A stretch of 64,000 bases of DNA from Amycolatopsis coloradensis (GCF_001953865.1 NZ_MQUQ01000031.1:1-64000), one strand, 5' to 3'; counted from the stretch's first letter, positions 23,952-32,123 are shown. The notes: generated by a model not told the origin, from the sequence alone. A program made the numbers and translations.

Positions 23952-24347
23952 ATGGATGAGGAACACACCGGGCAATCCCATAACAGCGATGACCCTTACG
24001 CCCCCGCCGCAAACGCTGCCCTGCTTCCGCTCACCGCCCAGGCTGTGAAGGTCCTGCACGCCCTCGCCGCCGCTGCTCCCCAGCTCGCCGTGCTCCTCGA
24101 GTTGAACCTCGTCACCCCCGACGATAAAGCCGAGTGCACTCGTCTGCTGCGCCATGCCGCGAACCTCCTCGACAGGCACGCGGGAAGTGCAGACCCGGCA
24201 TCGGCGGAGAGTCCGGCAGCACCGGAGGACGTTCGCGGACAGGAACCGAGCAGCTGGTTAGTCGACTTATCCGATGATTCCGGCGAATCGCGTTCTCGGC
24301 CCCGAGACTCTCCTGCGCGGAAAAGCGGAGGAGACCCCGTTGAATAA
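23952..24347 (+). CDS. Helical hypothetical protein
   Basis: This 131-residue protein has ATG behind GGAAG. Residues 15-75 are helical and Ala/Leu-rich (VKVLHALAAAAPQLAVLLELNL ... LLRHAANLLDRHAG), and the C-terminal third is Ser/Pro/Asp-rich and likely disordered. No motif. It ends 16 bp before the protease gene and may be co-transcribed with it. Confidence 0.55.
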   Translation: MDEEHTGQSHNSDDPYAPAANAALLPLTAQAVKVLHALAAAAPQLAVLLELNLVTPDDKAECTRLLRHAANLLDRHAGSADPASAESPAAPEDVRGQEPSSWLVDLSDDSGESRSRPRDSPARKSGGDPVE

Positions 24348-24363
24348 CGAGAGAAAGGTAACT

Positions 24364-25179
24364 GTGAGAAAGACACCAGCAGCGTTCATCGCGGCAACGG
24401 CCATCCTGACCGGGGCCCTCGCTACCCCGGCGATGGCGCAGGACGTTGAGCCGAACCTCGTCGGCGGCACCCCCGCCACCGGCGAGACCGGATGGGCGGC
24501 CAGCATGCACATCAAGGGCCGCGGCTTCCTCTGCACCGGGATCCTCCTGTTCCGCGACACGGTGGTGATCCCGTCCCACTGCGCGTTCAAAAAGATCGGC
24601 GGCATGGAGCCGTGGGACGCGAAGCAGGTCACCGTCCACGTCGGGTCGAAGGACCGCACCGCTGGCGAGGTGCTGAAGGTCGCCCAGGTCATCCCTCACG
24701 AATCTTTCACGTGGGGTGAAGGCGGCAAAGAGTTCTACGACGCGGCAGCGCTCAAGCTGACCAAGTCGGCGAACCAGCAGCCGCTGACACTCGGCGGCGA
24801 GTCCGCCCAGCCCGGCGACAAGGTCACCATGTACGGGTGGGGGTCCGACCTCCCCAGCGGGGACACCTCCAACCTCCCGCGGAAGCTGCAACAGCTCAAG
24901 ACCACCATCGTGGACCCTGCGGAGTGCGCGGACGCCAACATCGGCGTCTACGAGGTGTGCACCGATAATCCGCACGGGACCGACGGCCCAGGTGGCGGTG
25001 ACTCCGGTGGACCCGTCGTGAAGGTGGTCGACGGCGTCCCGACGCTCGTCGGGATCATCAGCCGTGCCCGTGATGGCGCCCGGCCCGGCGAGGACGAGAC
25101 GGTCGCCACCGACGCCCCGGCCTTCCGGGAGTGGTTCTACGGCAAGGCGCGCGGCGTAACGGCCGCGCCCCCGGCGTAG
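24364..25179 (+). CDS. Secreted trypsin-like serine protease
   Basis: This 271-residue protein starts at GTG behind GAAAGG. A signal peptide (residues 1-26, ending TPAMAQ) is followed by the mature S1-type domain, which starts near LVGGTPATG. The triad is complete: H72 (IPSHC), D126 (FYDAAALKL) and S214 (GGGDSGGP). Cys residues can pair as in the family. Secreted chymotrypsin-fold proteases of actinomycetes serve nutrition, processing or inter-bacterial roles. It is cargo rather than core plasmid function. Confidence 0.85.
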   Translation: MRKTPAAFIAATAILTGALATPAMAQDVEPNLVGGTPATGETGWAASMHIKGRGFLCTGILLFRDTVVIPSHCAFKKIGGMEPWDAKQVTVHVGSKDRTAGEVLKVAQVIPHESFTWGEGGKEFYDAAALKLTKSANQQPLTLGGESAQPGDKVTMYGWGSDLPSGDTSNLPRKLQQLKTTIVDPAECADANIGVYEVCTDNPHGTDGPGGGDSGGPVVKVVDGVPTLVGIISRARDGARPGEDETVATDAPAFREWFYGKARGVTAAPPA

Positions 25180-25204
25180 CCGTCAGCGCCTAGCGCTGCG
25201 TCAA

Positions 25205-25250
25205 GCCGGGTGGGCGGCGCCCTCCCCAGAGGCGGGCCCGCCCACCCGGC
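25205..25250 (+). terminator. Stem-loop after the protease gene
   Basis: GCCGGGTGGGCGG (25205-25217) pairs with CCGCCCACCCGGC (25238-25250). There is no T tract, which is common for actinobacterial terminators. Confidence 0.6.
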
Positions 25251-25269
25251 CCCTTCGCCCCCGCCCAGG

Positions 25270-25286
25270 TGATCCAGCCTGCATCA
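25270..25286 (-). repeat. 17-bp palindrome, copy 20
   Basis: TGATCCAGCCTGCATCA, 20 bp after the protease terminator. Confidence 0.9.
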
Positions 25287-25317
25287 CCCGGGCCCTGTCC
25301 AGAGAATCGAGAACGGC

Positions 25318-25533
25318 ATGACCTACACCGGGCGAACCGGGCCCGCACAACCACCGGAACGGAACGTCAGCGCCGTCCGCAGCCGTTGGTGCAGCAGCGT
25401 CCGCGTCCTCCGCTGGGGCAGGGGTACAAGCGGCAACACCGGCGCAGACGCCGCGCTCGACCTTTTGCTCCACGCTGTCGACGCGCGGAAAGCCACCGCC
25501 ACAACGGACGCACCAACGAAGGCCCCGGCATGA
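25318..25533 (+). CDS. Small basic hypothetical protein
   Basis: This 71-residue frame is Arg/Thr/Ala-rich with one helix (AALDLLLHAVDARK). Its stop overlaps the following ATG (ATGA), which supports translation. No family is recognised. Confidence 0.4.
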   Translation: MTYTGRTGPAQPPERNVSAVRSRWCSSVRVLRWGRGTSGNTGADAALDLLLHAVDARKATATTDAPTKAPA

Positions 25534-25835
25534 GCAGCACAGAATCCGAGCCCACCTCCCAGCCGACTCCACACGCGACACGCTCACGCTGGCCGACGAT
25601 CGGCAGCCAGGTCGCCGACCAGCACCGCAGGCTGGAACCCGGCACACCCGATCTCGACTGGACGACAGAGCCACAACCCCCAAGCAGCGACCGACCCATC
25701 CCCTCCCGGTGGCGCGAACTCGAGCGACACGCGCCGAAAATCGGCCGAGCGCCCATCGTCACGCGCACAGAGCAGCCCCGGATCGTCGCGCACGAGGCCT
25801 CCGCCAACGCCACTCACATCCAATTCCGCCGGTAA
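25530..25835 (+). CDS. Pro/Arg-rich hypothetical protein
   Basis: This 101-residue frame is coupled to the preceding small gene and ends 18 bp before the 2H-like gene. Low complexity at the start, then SRWRELERHAPKIGRAPIVTR. Function unknown. Confidence 0.45.
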   Translation: MSSTESEPTSQPTPHATRSRWPTIGSQVADQHRRLEPGTPDLDWTTEPQPPSSDRPIPSRWRELERHAPKIGRAPIVTRTEQPRIVAHEASANATHIQFRR

Positions 25836-25853
25836 GGGAATTCACGCACCCTC

Positions 25854-26513
25854 ATGAAGAAGGCTTTTGAGACACCCTGGCCTGACGGGCACGAGGAACT
25901 CACCGTGCTTGCTCTCCCCGACCTCGACCGCGACGCCGCGCCCGGCACGGGGACCCCGCTGGCGAGGCTCGTCGACCGCGTCCGCACGTTCGTGCGCCCG
26001 ATTGACGGGTTGAGCCCCGTCCCGGACGCTGCCCTGCACCTGACGATCCAGCCGGTCAACCACCTCCTTTTCGACGCGCCACCGGTCGGCGACGACACCG
26101 TGGAGATATTGGTCAAGGAACTGATGGGCTTGTGCGGTGCCTGGTCGGCCTTCTCGCTGATGATGGGGTCCCCTGTCATCGGACGGGGCGGGATCACGCT
26201 CGACTCCCACCCGCCGGAGCCGTTCAACCTCTTCGTCCACGAGGTCCGCGAGGCCATCCGCCACGTGTGCGGGCCCGATTCGATCGGCTACGACACCCGG
26301 CCCGGCCATATGGCGCTCGTCTGCGCCACCCGCGACCTGGACACCGACGACTTCGCCAGTGCGTTACGACACGTCCAGCCCAGCCACGCCGACATGCTGG
26401 TCCGCACGATCGTCCTTGCCCGCGTCCGCCAGAACCCCCCGGCAGCCTGCTACGAACTGGACGTCGTCGACCGTTTCGAGCTGCAAGATCCCCGTCACCT
26501 CCGGAGCACGTGA
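25854..26513 (+). CDS. 2H-phosphoesterase-like protein
   Basis: This 219-residue protein starts at ATG. The phrase LHLTIQPV near residue 62 fits the first H-x-T/S-x motif of the 2H fold (2'-5' RNA ligase and cyclic phosphodiesterase superfamily). A second, weaker candidate is GHMALVCATR near residue 145, where the T/S is missing. It may bind or cleave a cyclic or 2'-5' linked nucleotide, or the site may be degenerate. It precedes the methyltransferase by 7 bp. Confidence 0.55.
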   Translation: MKKAFETPWPDGHEELTVLALPDLDRDAAPGTGTPLARLVDRVRTFVRPIDGLSPVPDAALHLTIQPVNHLLFDAPPVGDDTVEILVKELMGLCGAWSAFSLMMGSPVIGRGGITLDSHPPEPFNLFVHEVREAIRHVCGPDSIGYDTRPGHMALVCATRDLDTDDFASALRHVQPSHADMLVRTIVLARVRQNPPAACYELDVVDRFELQDPRHLRST

Positions 26514-26520
26514 GGTCGAC

Positions 26521-27324
26521 ATGAGCAGGAAACCCCATCACCTCAGCGACGTCGACAACATCGTCCGCCATCTCCTGTTCGGCGACGAGATCACCCGCCG
26601 GAACCAGCTGATCACCGCCGAAGTCCGGGCACTCGCCCTCGCCGCCGGCGTCACCCAGGTCCTCCATCTCGGTTGTGGGATGCCCACCGCCGACGGGGAC
26701 CAGAACCATCCCGCCGGGCTCGGTATCCGCGAGGTCGCCGTCGACAATGACCCCATCGTCGTCAGCGTGCGGGAGCGGCAGCGCCGCACCGAAGCCCGCA
26801 GGCGCAGCTACCGGGCTAGTGCCCTGCCCGCGATCCTCGAAGCCGACCTGCGCGACCCCGGCGCCATCCTCGCCAGCACCACCGTGAGAAACACCCTCGA
26901 CCTCGGCAAACCACTCCTCCTACTCGCCACCGCCGCCTTCCACCACATCCCCAACATCCAGCGCCCCGGCGAGATCGTGGCCCACTACCTCAACGCCCTC
27001 GCCCCCGGCAGCTACATCGTGGTGTCCCACCTCGCACTCCCCGAAGACCAGAACGGCAGGCGCCGCCTCGCGGCCGCGCACGGCCTGTGTCCGGACGTCA
27101 CCCCGCCTGCCATCGCCCGCCCCCGCGCCGTCCTCGAAGGATGGCTGCGCGGCCTCGACCGCGTGCCGCTCCAGACGAACGGCGGCCGTTTCCTCCACGC
27201 CGTCGCAGGGAGGAGCCACCTCGCCCCAACGGCAGAGACCACCCCGGCACCGCGGCGCGGCCCGTCGCACACGCTGATCCAGCCTGCATCATCCGGTAGC
27301 CGGGGAGAGTCGAGGACGTCATGA
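26521..27324 (+). CDS. SAM-dependent methyltransferase (DUF574-like)
   Basis: This 267-residue protein has ATG at 26521. The SAM-binding signature appears as VLHLGCGMPTADGD, with the acidic strand-end AVDNDPIVV. The start (HLSDVDNIVRHLLFGD) resembles the actinobacterial S-adenosyl methyltransferase family PF04672. The last 20 residues, including TLIQPASSG, come from a palindrome insertion and look like an added tail. Its stop overlaps the peptide gene start (ATGA). Confidence 0.75.
   Translation: MSRKPHHLSDVDNIVRHLLFGDEITRRNQLITAEVRALALAAGVTQVLHLGCGMPTADGDQNHPAGLGIREVAVDNDPIVVSVRERQRRTEARRRSYRASALPAILEADLRDPGAILASTTVRNTLDLGKPLLLLATAAFHHIPNIQRPGEIVAHYLNALAPGSYIVVSHLALPEDQNGRRRLAAAHGLCPDVTPPAIARPRAVLEGWLRGLDRVPLQTNGGRFLHAVAGRSHLAPTAETTPAPRRGPSHTLIQPASSGSRGESRTS
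27275..27291 (-). repeat. 17-bp palindrome, copy 21
   Basis: TGATCCAGCCTGCATCA near the 3' end of the methyltransferase gene, read as LIQPAS. Confidence 0.9.
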
Positions 27325-27443
27325 ACAGCCCCGAACCAGCGCACAGCACGCCGTGGCCGATGCCTGCTTGCAACAACGGCAACGGTCCCTTCCTCCACGT
27401 CGCGGCCGCGCGAACACGCACCACCGCGAGGGCCGACGCGTGA
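27321..27443 (+). CDS. 40-residue peptide between two methyltransferases
   Basis: The ATG overlaps the upstream stop and the stop overlaps the next start (GTGA), so it is firmly embedded in the operon. The N-terminal half (HSTPWPMPACNNGNGPFLHV) has one Cys, two Trp/Phe-type aromatics and Asn/Gly turns; the C-terminal half is Ala/Arg/Thr-rich. Size and place recall precursor peptides of modified peptides flanked by their methyltransferases, but no leader/core motif is recognisable, and it may simply be a linking ORF. Confidence 0.5.
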   Translation: MNSPEPAHSTPWPMPACNNGNGPFLHVAAARTRTTARADA

Positions 27444-28462
27444 ACCCGTCACCGACCCCGCCGAAGAGGGCAACACCCCACATGCCCCACCGCCCGCCCG
27501 GCGACGTCAACCGCGCCGCACACTCGGCCACCGGCGCCAGCGGAGGCCCGGACAACAGACTGCTCGCGATGCTGCTTGATCAGCTCGCCGTCGAGCCCGG
27601 CCACCGGATCCGCGAAGTCGGCCCCGGCCATCTCGCCGACCAGCTCGCCGTCCTCGCCGGGCAGACTGGAACCGTCGTCTACGGCACGGGAGGGTGGCGA
27701 GCCGACGCGCTCGCACCCTACGACAGGATCGTGGTCACCAGGCCACGGTGGGATCTCGCGCCCGCATGGACACGCCAGCTCAGCGACCACGGGCGCCTGG
27801 TCGTGGCGCTGCGGCTTCGCGGCGGCACCCACTGCGTCGTTTTCACGGGCTGGCGTTGCTTGTATTCCGTCACCATCCGCCTCTGCACCCCCACCCCCCA
27901 CAACCAGCTTCCCCACCGTGGCGAACGCCGCCAGGTCCTCGACATCCCCGGTGAGCGGCCCGTGCTCACATGGGACCAAGATCAGACGATCAACCCGAGC
28001 CGCCTCGGCCGACACCTCGGCCACCCTCCCGGCGTATCGCTGTGGACCGGTGTCACCATCGAGGACGGCGAGGAACTCGGCCAGCTGTGGCTATGGCTCG
28101 CCGCCAGGGAGCCCGGCGCCTGCGGACTCGCCGGCGGCACGGGTACCTGGCTGGCTCCCCTGGCCAACCCTGACGGCACTCCCACGCTCGTCGAAGAAAC
28201 CACCTTCGCCTACCTGACGCGCCGTGAACCGCCGCCCGGATGCCCCGGCAACCCGCGGCGGTTCGAGATCGGCATAGCCGCCTACGGCCCTTACGCCGAC
28301 ACCCTCAGCGCCCGGTTCGCCAACCACGTCAGCCTCTGGAGGGCCGCGGGTAACAAGCACGTCGGCATCGCGGCCTACCCGCTCGACGGCTCCCCGCCCC
28401 TCAGCTACCCGCCCCACATATCGGTGATCGACCGGTACCGCACCCGTTTCGTGGTGGGCTGA
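27440..28462 (+). CDS. Isoaspartyl-methyltransferase-like protein
   Basis: This 340-residue protein starts at GTG coupled to the peptide gene; an internal ATG lies at 27482. Residues 40-130 follow the L-isoaspartyl O-methyltransferase layout (LLDQLAVEPGHRIREVGPGHLADQLAVLAG, then YDRIVVTRPRW and LSDHGRLVVALRL), but the SAM loop lacks the usual GTGY, so activity is uncertain. The C-terminal region (residues 180-340) is like that of actinobacterial homologues tied to modified-peptide clusters. Confidence 0.6.
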   Translation: MNPSPTPPKRATPHMPHRPPGDVNRAAHSATGASGGPDNRLLAMLLDQLAVEPGHRIREVGPGHLADQLAVLAGQTGTVVYGTGGWRADALAPYDRIVVTRPRWDLAPAWTRQLSDHGRLVVALRLRGGTHCVVFTGWRCLYSVTIRLCTPTPHNQLPHRGERRQVLDIPGERPVLTWDQDQTINPSRLGRHLGHPPGVSLWTGVTIEDGEELGQLWLWLAAREPGACGLAGGTGTWLAPLANPDGTPTLVEETTFAYLTRREPPPGCPGNPRRFEIGIAAYGPYADTLSARFANHVSLWRAAGNKHVGIAAYPLDGSPPLSYPPHISVIDRYRTRFVVG

Positions 28463-28483
28463 CCCGGCTCCGGTCAGCCGGAC

Positions 28484-28500
28484 TGATGCAGCCTGGATCA
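28484..28500 (+). repeat. 17-bp palindrome, copy 22
   Basis: TGATGCAGCCTGGATCA, 22 bp past the isoaspartyl-methyltransferase-like gene, next to a gene relic. Confidence 0.9.
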
Positions 28501-28556
28501 CCGCCACCAGAACAGAAAGGCGCGCCAGCTCGACGCCCATGATCTGGGCTATCAGG
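28501..28556 (-). pseudogene. Relic of the 31518-31751 gene
   Basis: Read leftward it encodes LIAQIMGVELARL, matching LIAQIMGVEVAPV at the C-terminus of the small gene at 31518-31751, with about 28 bp of near-identical DNA (CTCGACGCCCATGATCTGGG against the 31.57-kb copy). Both lie beside a palindrome copy. Confidence 0.45.
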
Positions 28557-28618
28557 CGTTGCCAGCGGGGTCGGTGTGGTTCACGCTGGTGGGGATCTCT
28601 TCGCCGGGGTCGGACGAC

Positions 28619-28644
28619 CCCCCGGCCCTGCGACCGGCCGGGGG
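28619..28644 (+). promoter_or_regulatory. GC hairpin before the second XRE gene
   Basis: CCCCCGGCC pairs with GGCCGGGGG around 8 bases, 43 bp before the start codon. A similar stem precedes the 19186 XRE gene. Confidence 0.55.
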
Positions 28645-28687
28645 TTGCGGCGGGGAGAACACGGATTCGGCGAAAGGGGTTACCGCG

Positions 28688-29926
28688 ATGGACACCGGCA
28701 GCAGCATGTGGCACCCGGGCAAGCATCTACGCCGGTTGCGGGCGATCCAGGGGAAATCGCAGGAGGTCGTCGCCGGGCTGGCCGGAATCACCCCTAGCTA
28801 CCTGTCCCGGCTGGAGACAGGCGAACGCAGACTGGATGACCGTCGCCTGGTCACCGCGCTGGCCGAAGCGCTGGAGGTATCTCCGGCGGAACTGCTCGGC
28901 CAGCCGGTACGGCACGAGGACGCGGACCTGGCGGCGGCACAGGGCACCGTGGCGCCGCTGCGGGCGGCGTACCTGTCCACCGTCCTGGGCGCGGTGCCCG
29001 CCGTCGGTGGACAGGTACGCGGCCCAGACGAACTCACCGCGGCGGTGCAACGCGGGGTGGGGTTGCGTACCGCCTGCGATTTCACCGCGCTGGGTAGGTT
29101 GCTGCCGGGGCTGCTGGTGGAGCTGCACCACCTGGTGGCCACCGACGCCACGGCGCGGCGCGGCGCGGCGCGGCGCGGCGCGCTGGAGGCGTTGCACGTG
29201 GCGTGCGCGTCGGCGAGCGTGCACTTTCTCGCCCTGGGATATCCGATGGAGGCCGTGGTCGCGGCCGACCGCGCGGCGGAAGTCGCGGCCGAACTCGGCG
29301 GCGCGTGGCCCGCCCTGGCCGCGTTCTCCCAGGTGACCGCGTTGTTGCCGACCGGCACCCACGACCACGCTTACCGGATCGCCAGCGAGGCCACCGACGC
29401 GGCACGAGGCCTGAGCGGGCAGATCACCGATCAGCCGGCGCAGGCCGCCTACGGGGCGCTGCTGCTGGCTAGCTCGCTGACCGCGTCGGTCACCGGCCGG
29501 GCAGAGGAGGCCGCCGACCGGCTGGCCGAAGCGGGCACGCTTGCCGAGCAGGTGGGCGAGTGCGGGCCACTGGTGGCCACGTTCGGCCCGAACAACGTGC
29601 GCGCCTACCAGTTAAAGAACGCGCTGGAACGCCACGAGTTCGAGAGCGCGGCGCAGGTCGGGGACCAGCTGGACTTCGCGGCGATCGGATCGCCGGAACG
29701 CCGCGCCGCCTTGGGGATCGACTACGCCCGTGCGCTGGCGAGGATCCCGCACCGCCGCGCCGCTGCCGTGACAACGCTGGTGGCCGCGGAACACGCTGCA
29801 CCGCAACGGGTCCACACCTCCGTCTGGGCGCGGGCGGTCACCGGGGAACTGCTCGACGAGGCCTATCGGGAAGCGGGCGGCCCCCAACTTCGTGGACTGG
29901 CCTACCGCCTGGGCCTAACGGGTTAA
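28688..29926 (+). CDS. XRE regulator with helical-repeat C-terminus (second copy)
   Basis: This 412-residue protein has ATG 8 bp after AAGGGG. Residues 9-62 are an HTH (LRRLRAIQGKSQEVVAGLAGITPSYLSRLETGERR). Residues 90-400 form Ala-rich helices of the same type as in the 19186 protein, suggesting a paralogous ligand-sensing regulator. Within it, a CGGCG microsatellite (about 29150-29180, encoding RRGAARRGA) may be length-variable. Confidence 0.75.
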   Translation: MDTGSSMWHPGKHLRRLRAIQGKSQEVVAGLAGITPSYLSRLETGERRLDDRRLVTALAEALEVSPAELLGQPVRHEDADLAAAQGTVAPLRAAYLSTVLGAVPAVGGQVRGPDELTAAVQRGVGLRTACDFTALGRLLPGLLVELHHLVATDATARRGAARRGALEALHVACASASVHFLALGYPMEAVVAADRAAEVAAELGGAWPALAAFSQVTALLPTGTHDHAYRIASEATDAARGLSGQITDQPAQAAYGALLLASSLTASVTGRAEEAADRLAEAGTLAEQVGECGPLVATFGPNNVRAYQLKNALERHEFESAAQVGDQLDFAAIGSPERRAALGIDYARALARIPHRRAAAVTTLVAAEHAAPQRVHTSVWARAVTGELLDEAYREAGGPQLRGLAYRLGLTG

Positions 29927-30031
29927 ATCCCCAGGGCTTGACCAGCCGTCAAGGTCGCAGTCCTCCACCGCATTAGCGTCGTTGCCCGAGACGTCAATCA
30001 GACGCAGATCCCGGGAGTGGAGGGCGGCGGC

Positions 30032-30364
30032 ATGACGACACCTCCGACAAGCCCCGGCCACCGGGGCGGGCCCGCACCGATGACGGTCGGGGACGTCTTC
30101 GACCTGCTGTGGCCACACGTGCCCGAGGCCGCCGAGGGGCTGCTGCTGCCCGGGATCCCCCGCTGGGTAGCAGCAGTCCACCCTTCCCGACTCTGCTGCG
30201 GAATCTGCGCGGAGGCCATCGAGCGTGGTGACACCCAGCACCGGCCCCGGCAAGCGTGGTGGCACCGGCTGCTGCTGGATCCCGGCACGGGACGAGTGGA
30301 GGAACGGCTCTACTGCTCGGTGCACGCCGAGATCGCCCAGCTCGGCGAGCAGGACCCATGGTGA
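30032..30364 (+). CDS. Small protein with CxxC...CxxH pattern
   Basis: This 110-residue protein has ATG behind GGAGGGCGGCGGC. Residues 55-105 carry LCCGICAEAIERGD and LYCSVHAEI, giving paired Cys and His that can hold zinc. The N-terminus is Pro/Gly-rich. It probably binds nucleic acid or a protein partner. Its 3' end overlaps the next gene by 7 bp. Confidence 0.6.
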   Translation: MTTPPTSPGHRGGPAPMTVGDVFDLLWPHVPEAAEGLLLPGIPRWVAAVHPSRLCCGICAEAIERGDTQHRPRQAWWHRLLLDPGTGRVEERLYCSVHAEIAQLGEQDPW

Positions 30365-30735
30365 ACCTCGTGGCCGGGGACACCCTGATCACCGTCGATC
30401 TCGGCGACGGCATGGAGGCCACGATCACCGCCACCAGTGTGGGCGGTGTGCGGATCTTCCCGTCCGTGTCGGCGCGGATCGGCGGGAACGCCCACCCGAT
30501 CGGGTTGCTGCTCGATCTCCGCGCCTGGCACGCGTTCCTCGCCGACGTGGGGTTCTACCTGCCGTTGCGGTTCGCTTCCCGCACCGCCGCCTACGTTGCC
30601 GCGCGCCGCTTCCACCAGGACGTCACCACCCAGGAACTCGGCCCCATCACCCCGGGCGCCGTCGCCGAGTGGGCACGGTGGTGGACCACGGCGCACCCCG
30701 ACGCCACCTTGCTCACCGGCGGTGACCATGAATGA
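30358..30735 (+). CDS. Hypothetical beta-rich protein
   Basis: This 125-residue protein has ATG inside the 3' end of the preceding gene. The N-terminal half is strand-rich (TLITVDLGDGMEATITATSVGGVRIF), and the C-terminal half is helical with ARRFHQDVTTQELGP. No family is recognised. It is coupled to the zinc-site protein upstream and likely functions with it. Confidence 0.55.
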   Translation: MVNLVAGDTLITVDLGDGMEATITATSVGGVRIFPSVSARIGGNAHPIGLLLDLRAWHAFLADVGFYLPLRFASRTAAYVAARRFHQDVTTQELGPITPGAVAEWARWWTTAHPDATLLTGGDHE

Positions 30736-30814
30736 CCAAGCCCTCACTGGCCCGTACACCCCAAAAATGCTCATCGTGCACCACGGTGGGCCCCGATCCG
30801 GCACTAGCCAATGC

Positions 30815-30831
30815 TGATCCAGCCTGCATCA
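30815..30831 (-). repeat. 17-bp palindrome, copy 23
   Basis: TGATCCAGCCTGCATCA, in a 370-bp gap that otherwise holds no gene, next to copy 24. Confidence 0.9.
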
Positions 30832-30837
30832 CAGGAC

Positions 30838-30854
30838 TGATCCAGCCTGGATCA
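30838..30854. repeat. 17-bp palindrome, copy 24 (symmetric)
   Basis: TGATCCAGCCTGGATCA, one of the few copies with perfect arms, 6 bp from copy 23. Confidence 0.9.
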
Positions 30855-30983
30855 CCTGTGTGGCTGCACGCGATTCGGCTAGCGAGTTGTAGCGGCTACG
30901 TGCGCGCCGTGTTGCCGGGTTCGTCCAGCCCCCGCCAAGGCCGATCCAGCGTCACTACGTGTTCCTGTTGGCACAGGAGTGGA

Positions 30984-30996
30984 TTGACAGCTGTCA
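30984..30996 (+). promoter_or_regulatory. TTGACAGCTGTCA palindrome
   Basis: A 12-bp perfect palindrome that contains a consensus -35 (TTGACA), 109 bp upstream of the membrane protein at 31105. It belongs to a group of TGACA/TGTCA sites (32850, 35486). Confidence 0.45.
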
Positions 30997-31104
30997 GGTT
31001 CGCGGTTCTTTAGAAGGGCGGTGGATTGTCCAGCATGCGAAAGTTCGCACATAACGTAGCGCTGAGCTTTCTCGGGCGCAGACACCCGATGAGCTACGAC
31101 CACG

Positions 31105-31464
31105 ATGTCAGTGCACCGTGCGAAAAGACGGTTCCCGTACCATCTGCCGAGGCTGTGGGTCAGCGTGTCATTGCGGCCAGTGACTCGGTACAACCAGTCG
31201 GCCTACCAGAAGGTGACCTGGTGGTCCATGTACGGCCGGGCCGTTGGATGGTTCTCGGTGATGTGGGTGTTCGTGCTGTTGCCACTCGTGGTCTTGTTCT
31301 TCGTCGACTCTGCGCAAGCGTGGCAAAAATTCTACGAACTGGCGATCAGCCTCGGCATCTTGATCCCGTCGTTTTCTCTGATGGTCTGGTGGAAGAACAG
31401 GGACGAGCCCCACACGGTGGACGAACTTATCGAGCGTCAGAACCGTGCTGAGGTGCAGAAGTAG
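31105..31464 (+). CDS. Small membrane protein
   Basis: This 119-residue protein has two membrane helices (VGWFSVMWVFVLLPLVVLFFV and ELAISLGILIPSFSLMVWW) and a hydrophilic C-terminus (VDELIERQNRAEVQK). Codon use is less GC-biased than its neighbours, suggesting recent acquisition. Function unknown. Confidence 0.55.
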   Translation: MSVHRAKRRFPYHLPRLWVSVSLRPVTRYNQSAYQKVTWWSMYGRAVGWFSVMWVFVLLPLVVLFFVDSAQAWQKFYELAISLGILIPSFSLMVWWKNRDEPHTVDELIERQNRAEVQK

Positions 31465-31503
31465 ACCAGGGCCCGCTGCCTGGAACTCTTCTTCCCTACC
31501 CGG

Positions 31504-31520
31504 TGATCCAGCCTGCATCA
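31504..31520 (-). repeat. 17-bp palindrome, copy 25
   Basis: TGATCCAGCCTGCATCA, at the end of the leftward small gene at 31518; it supplies the last bases near that gene's stop. Confidence 0.9.
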
Positions 31521-31751
31521 CCCGTGTGACGGGGTCCTGTGCTCGGTCTCGGCGGCGACGGGTGCCACCTCGACGCCCATGATCTGAGCTATCAGGGTCG
31601 CCGAGAGATCCGGCATCAGCCGGGCCAGTTCCTCGAGGTCTGCCCGGTCGATCAGCCACGGCGCGACGGCGTCGGCCTGTCTCCTCACCGACTGTGTGAA
31701 CCGGTCTCGACGTGAGTTCTCGGAGTCCTCACGTCTGCTGCTTTCCCCCAT
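31518..31751 (-). CDS. Small helical hypothetical protein
   Basis: This 77-residue protein has ATG behind GAGGAGACGCAC. A basic start (SSRREDSENSRRDRF) is followed by helices with DLEELARLMPDLSATLIAQIMGV. The stop overlaps palindrome copy 25. A relic of its C-terminus lies at 28501-28556, so the gene was once duplicated. Function unknown; it could bind DNA or a partner protein. Confidence 0.6.
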   Translation of the reverse strand: MGESSRREDSENSRRDRFTQSVRRQADAVAPWLIDRADLEELARLMPDLSATLIAQIMGVEVAPVAAETEHRTPSHG

Positions 31752-32123
31752 GTGCGTCTCCTCGGTCGTGCGGGCCGCGCATTCCCCCTCGCGGATTGGC
31801 GCGAGTGAACAGGGGGCGGCTCTGCCCGAACCGCTCCCCTGCTGGGCCCTGACGTCGGCCCTTCCCTGCTAATCGCCCCGACACTGGACGCCCCCAAGCA
31901 TCGGATGCGCCGGGGTCCTCCCGATCAGCGGGGCCACTCGGCCATCGCATCTGGGCGGTACCGGCGTTCTCCATGCGGAGCACCGGCTTGTGGCCCAGAT
32001 GGCTTATCTCTGCGACGGTCTGGATCTGCGTTGTTAAGTGCGGTTACCATCGCCTGGGGGCAAGCTTAGATCAGGTCGCGGCGCTGTCAACCTTGCGTAA
32101 CATCGCTGTGATCCAGGTCACAC

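Noticed and set aside
30732..31013. A 93-codon frame overlapping the 30358 gene stop
   Set aside because: It simply runs through two palindrome copies (DPACIT, IQPGSP) and a palindromic promoter. No SD or recognisable domain.
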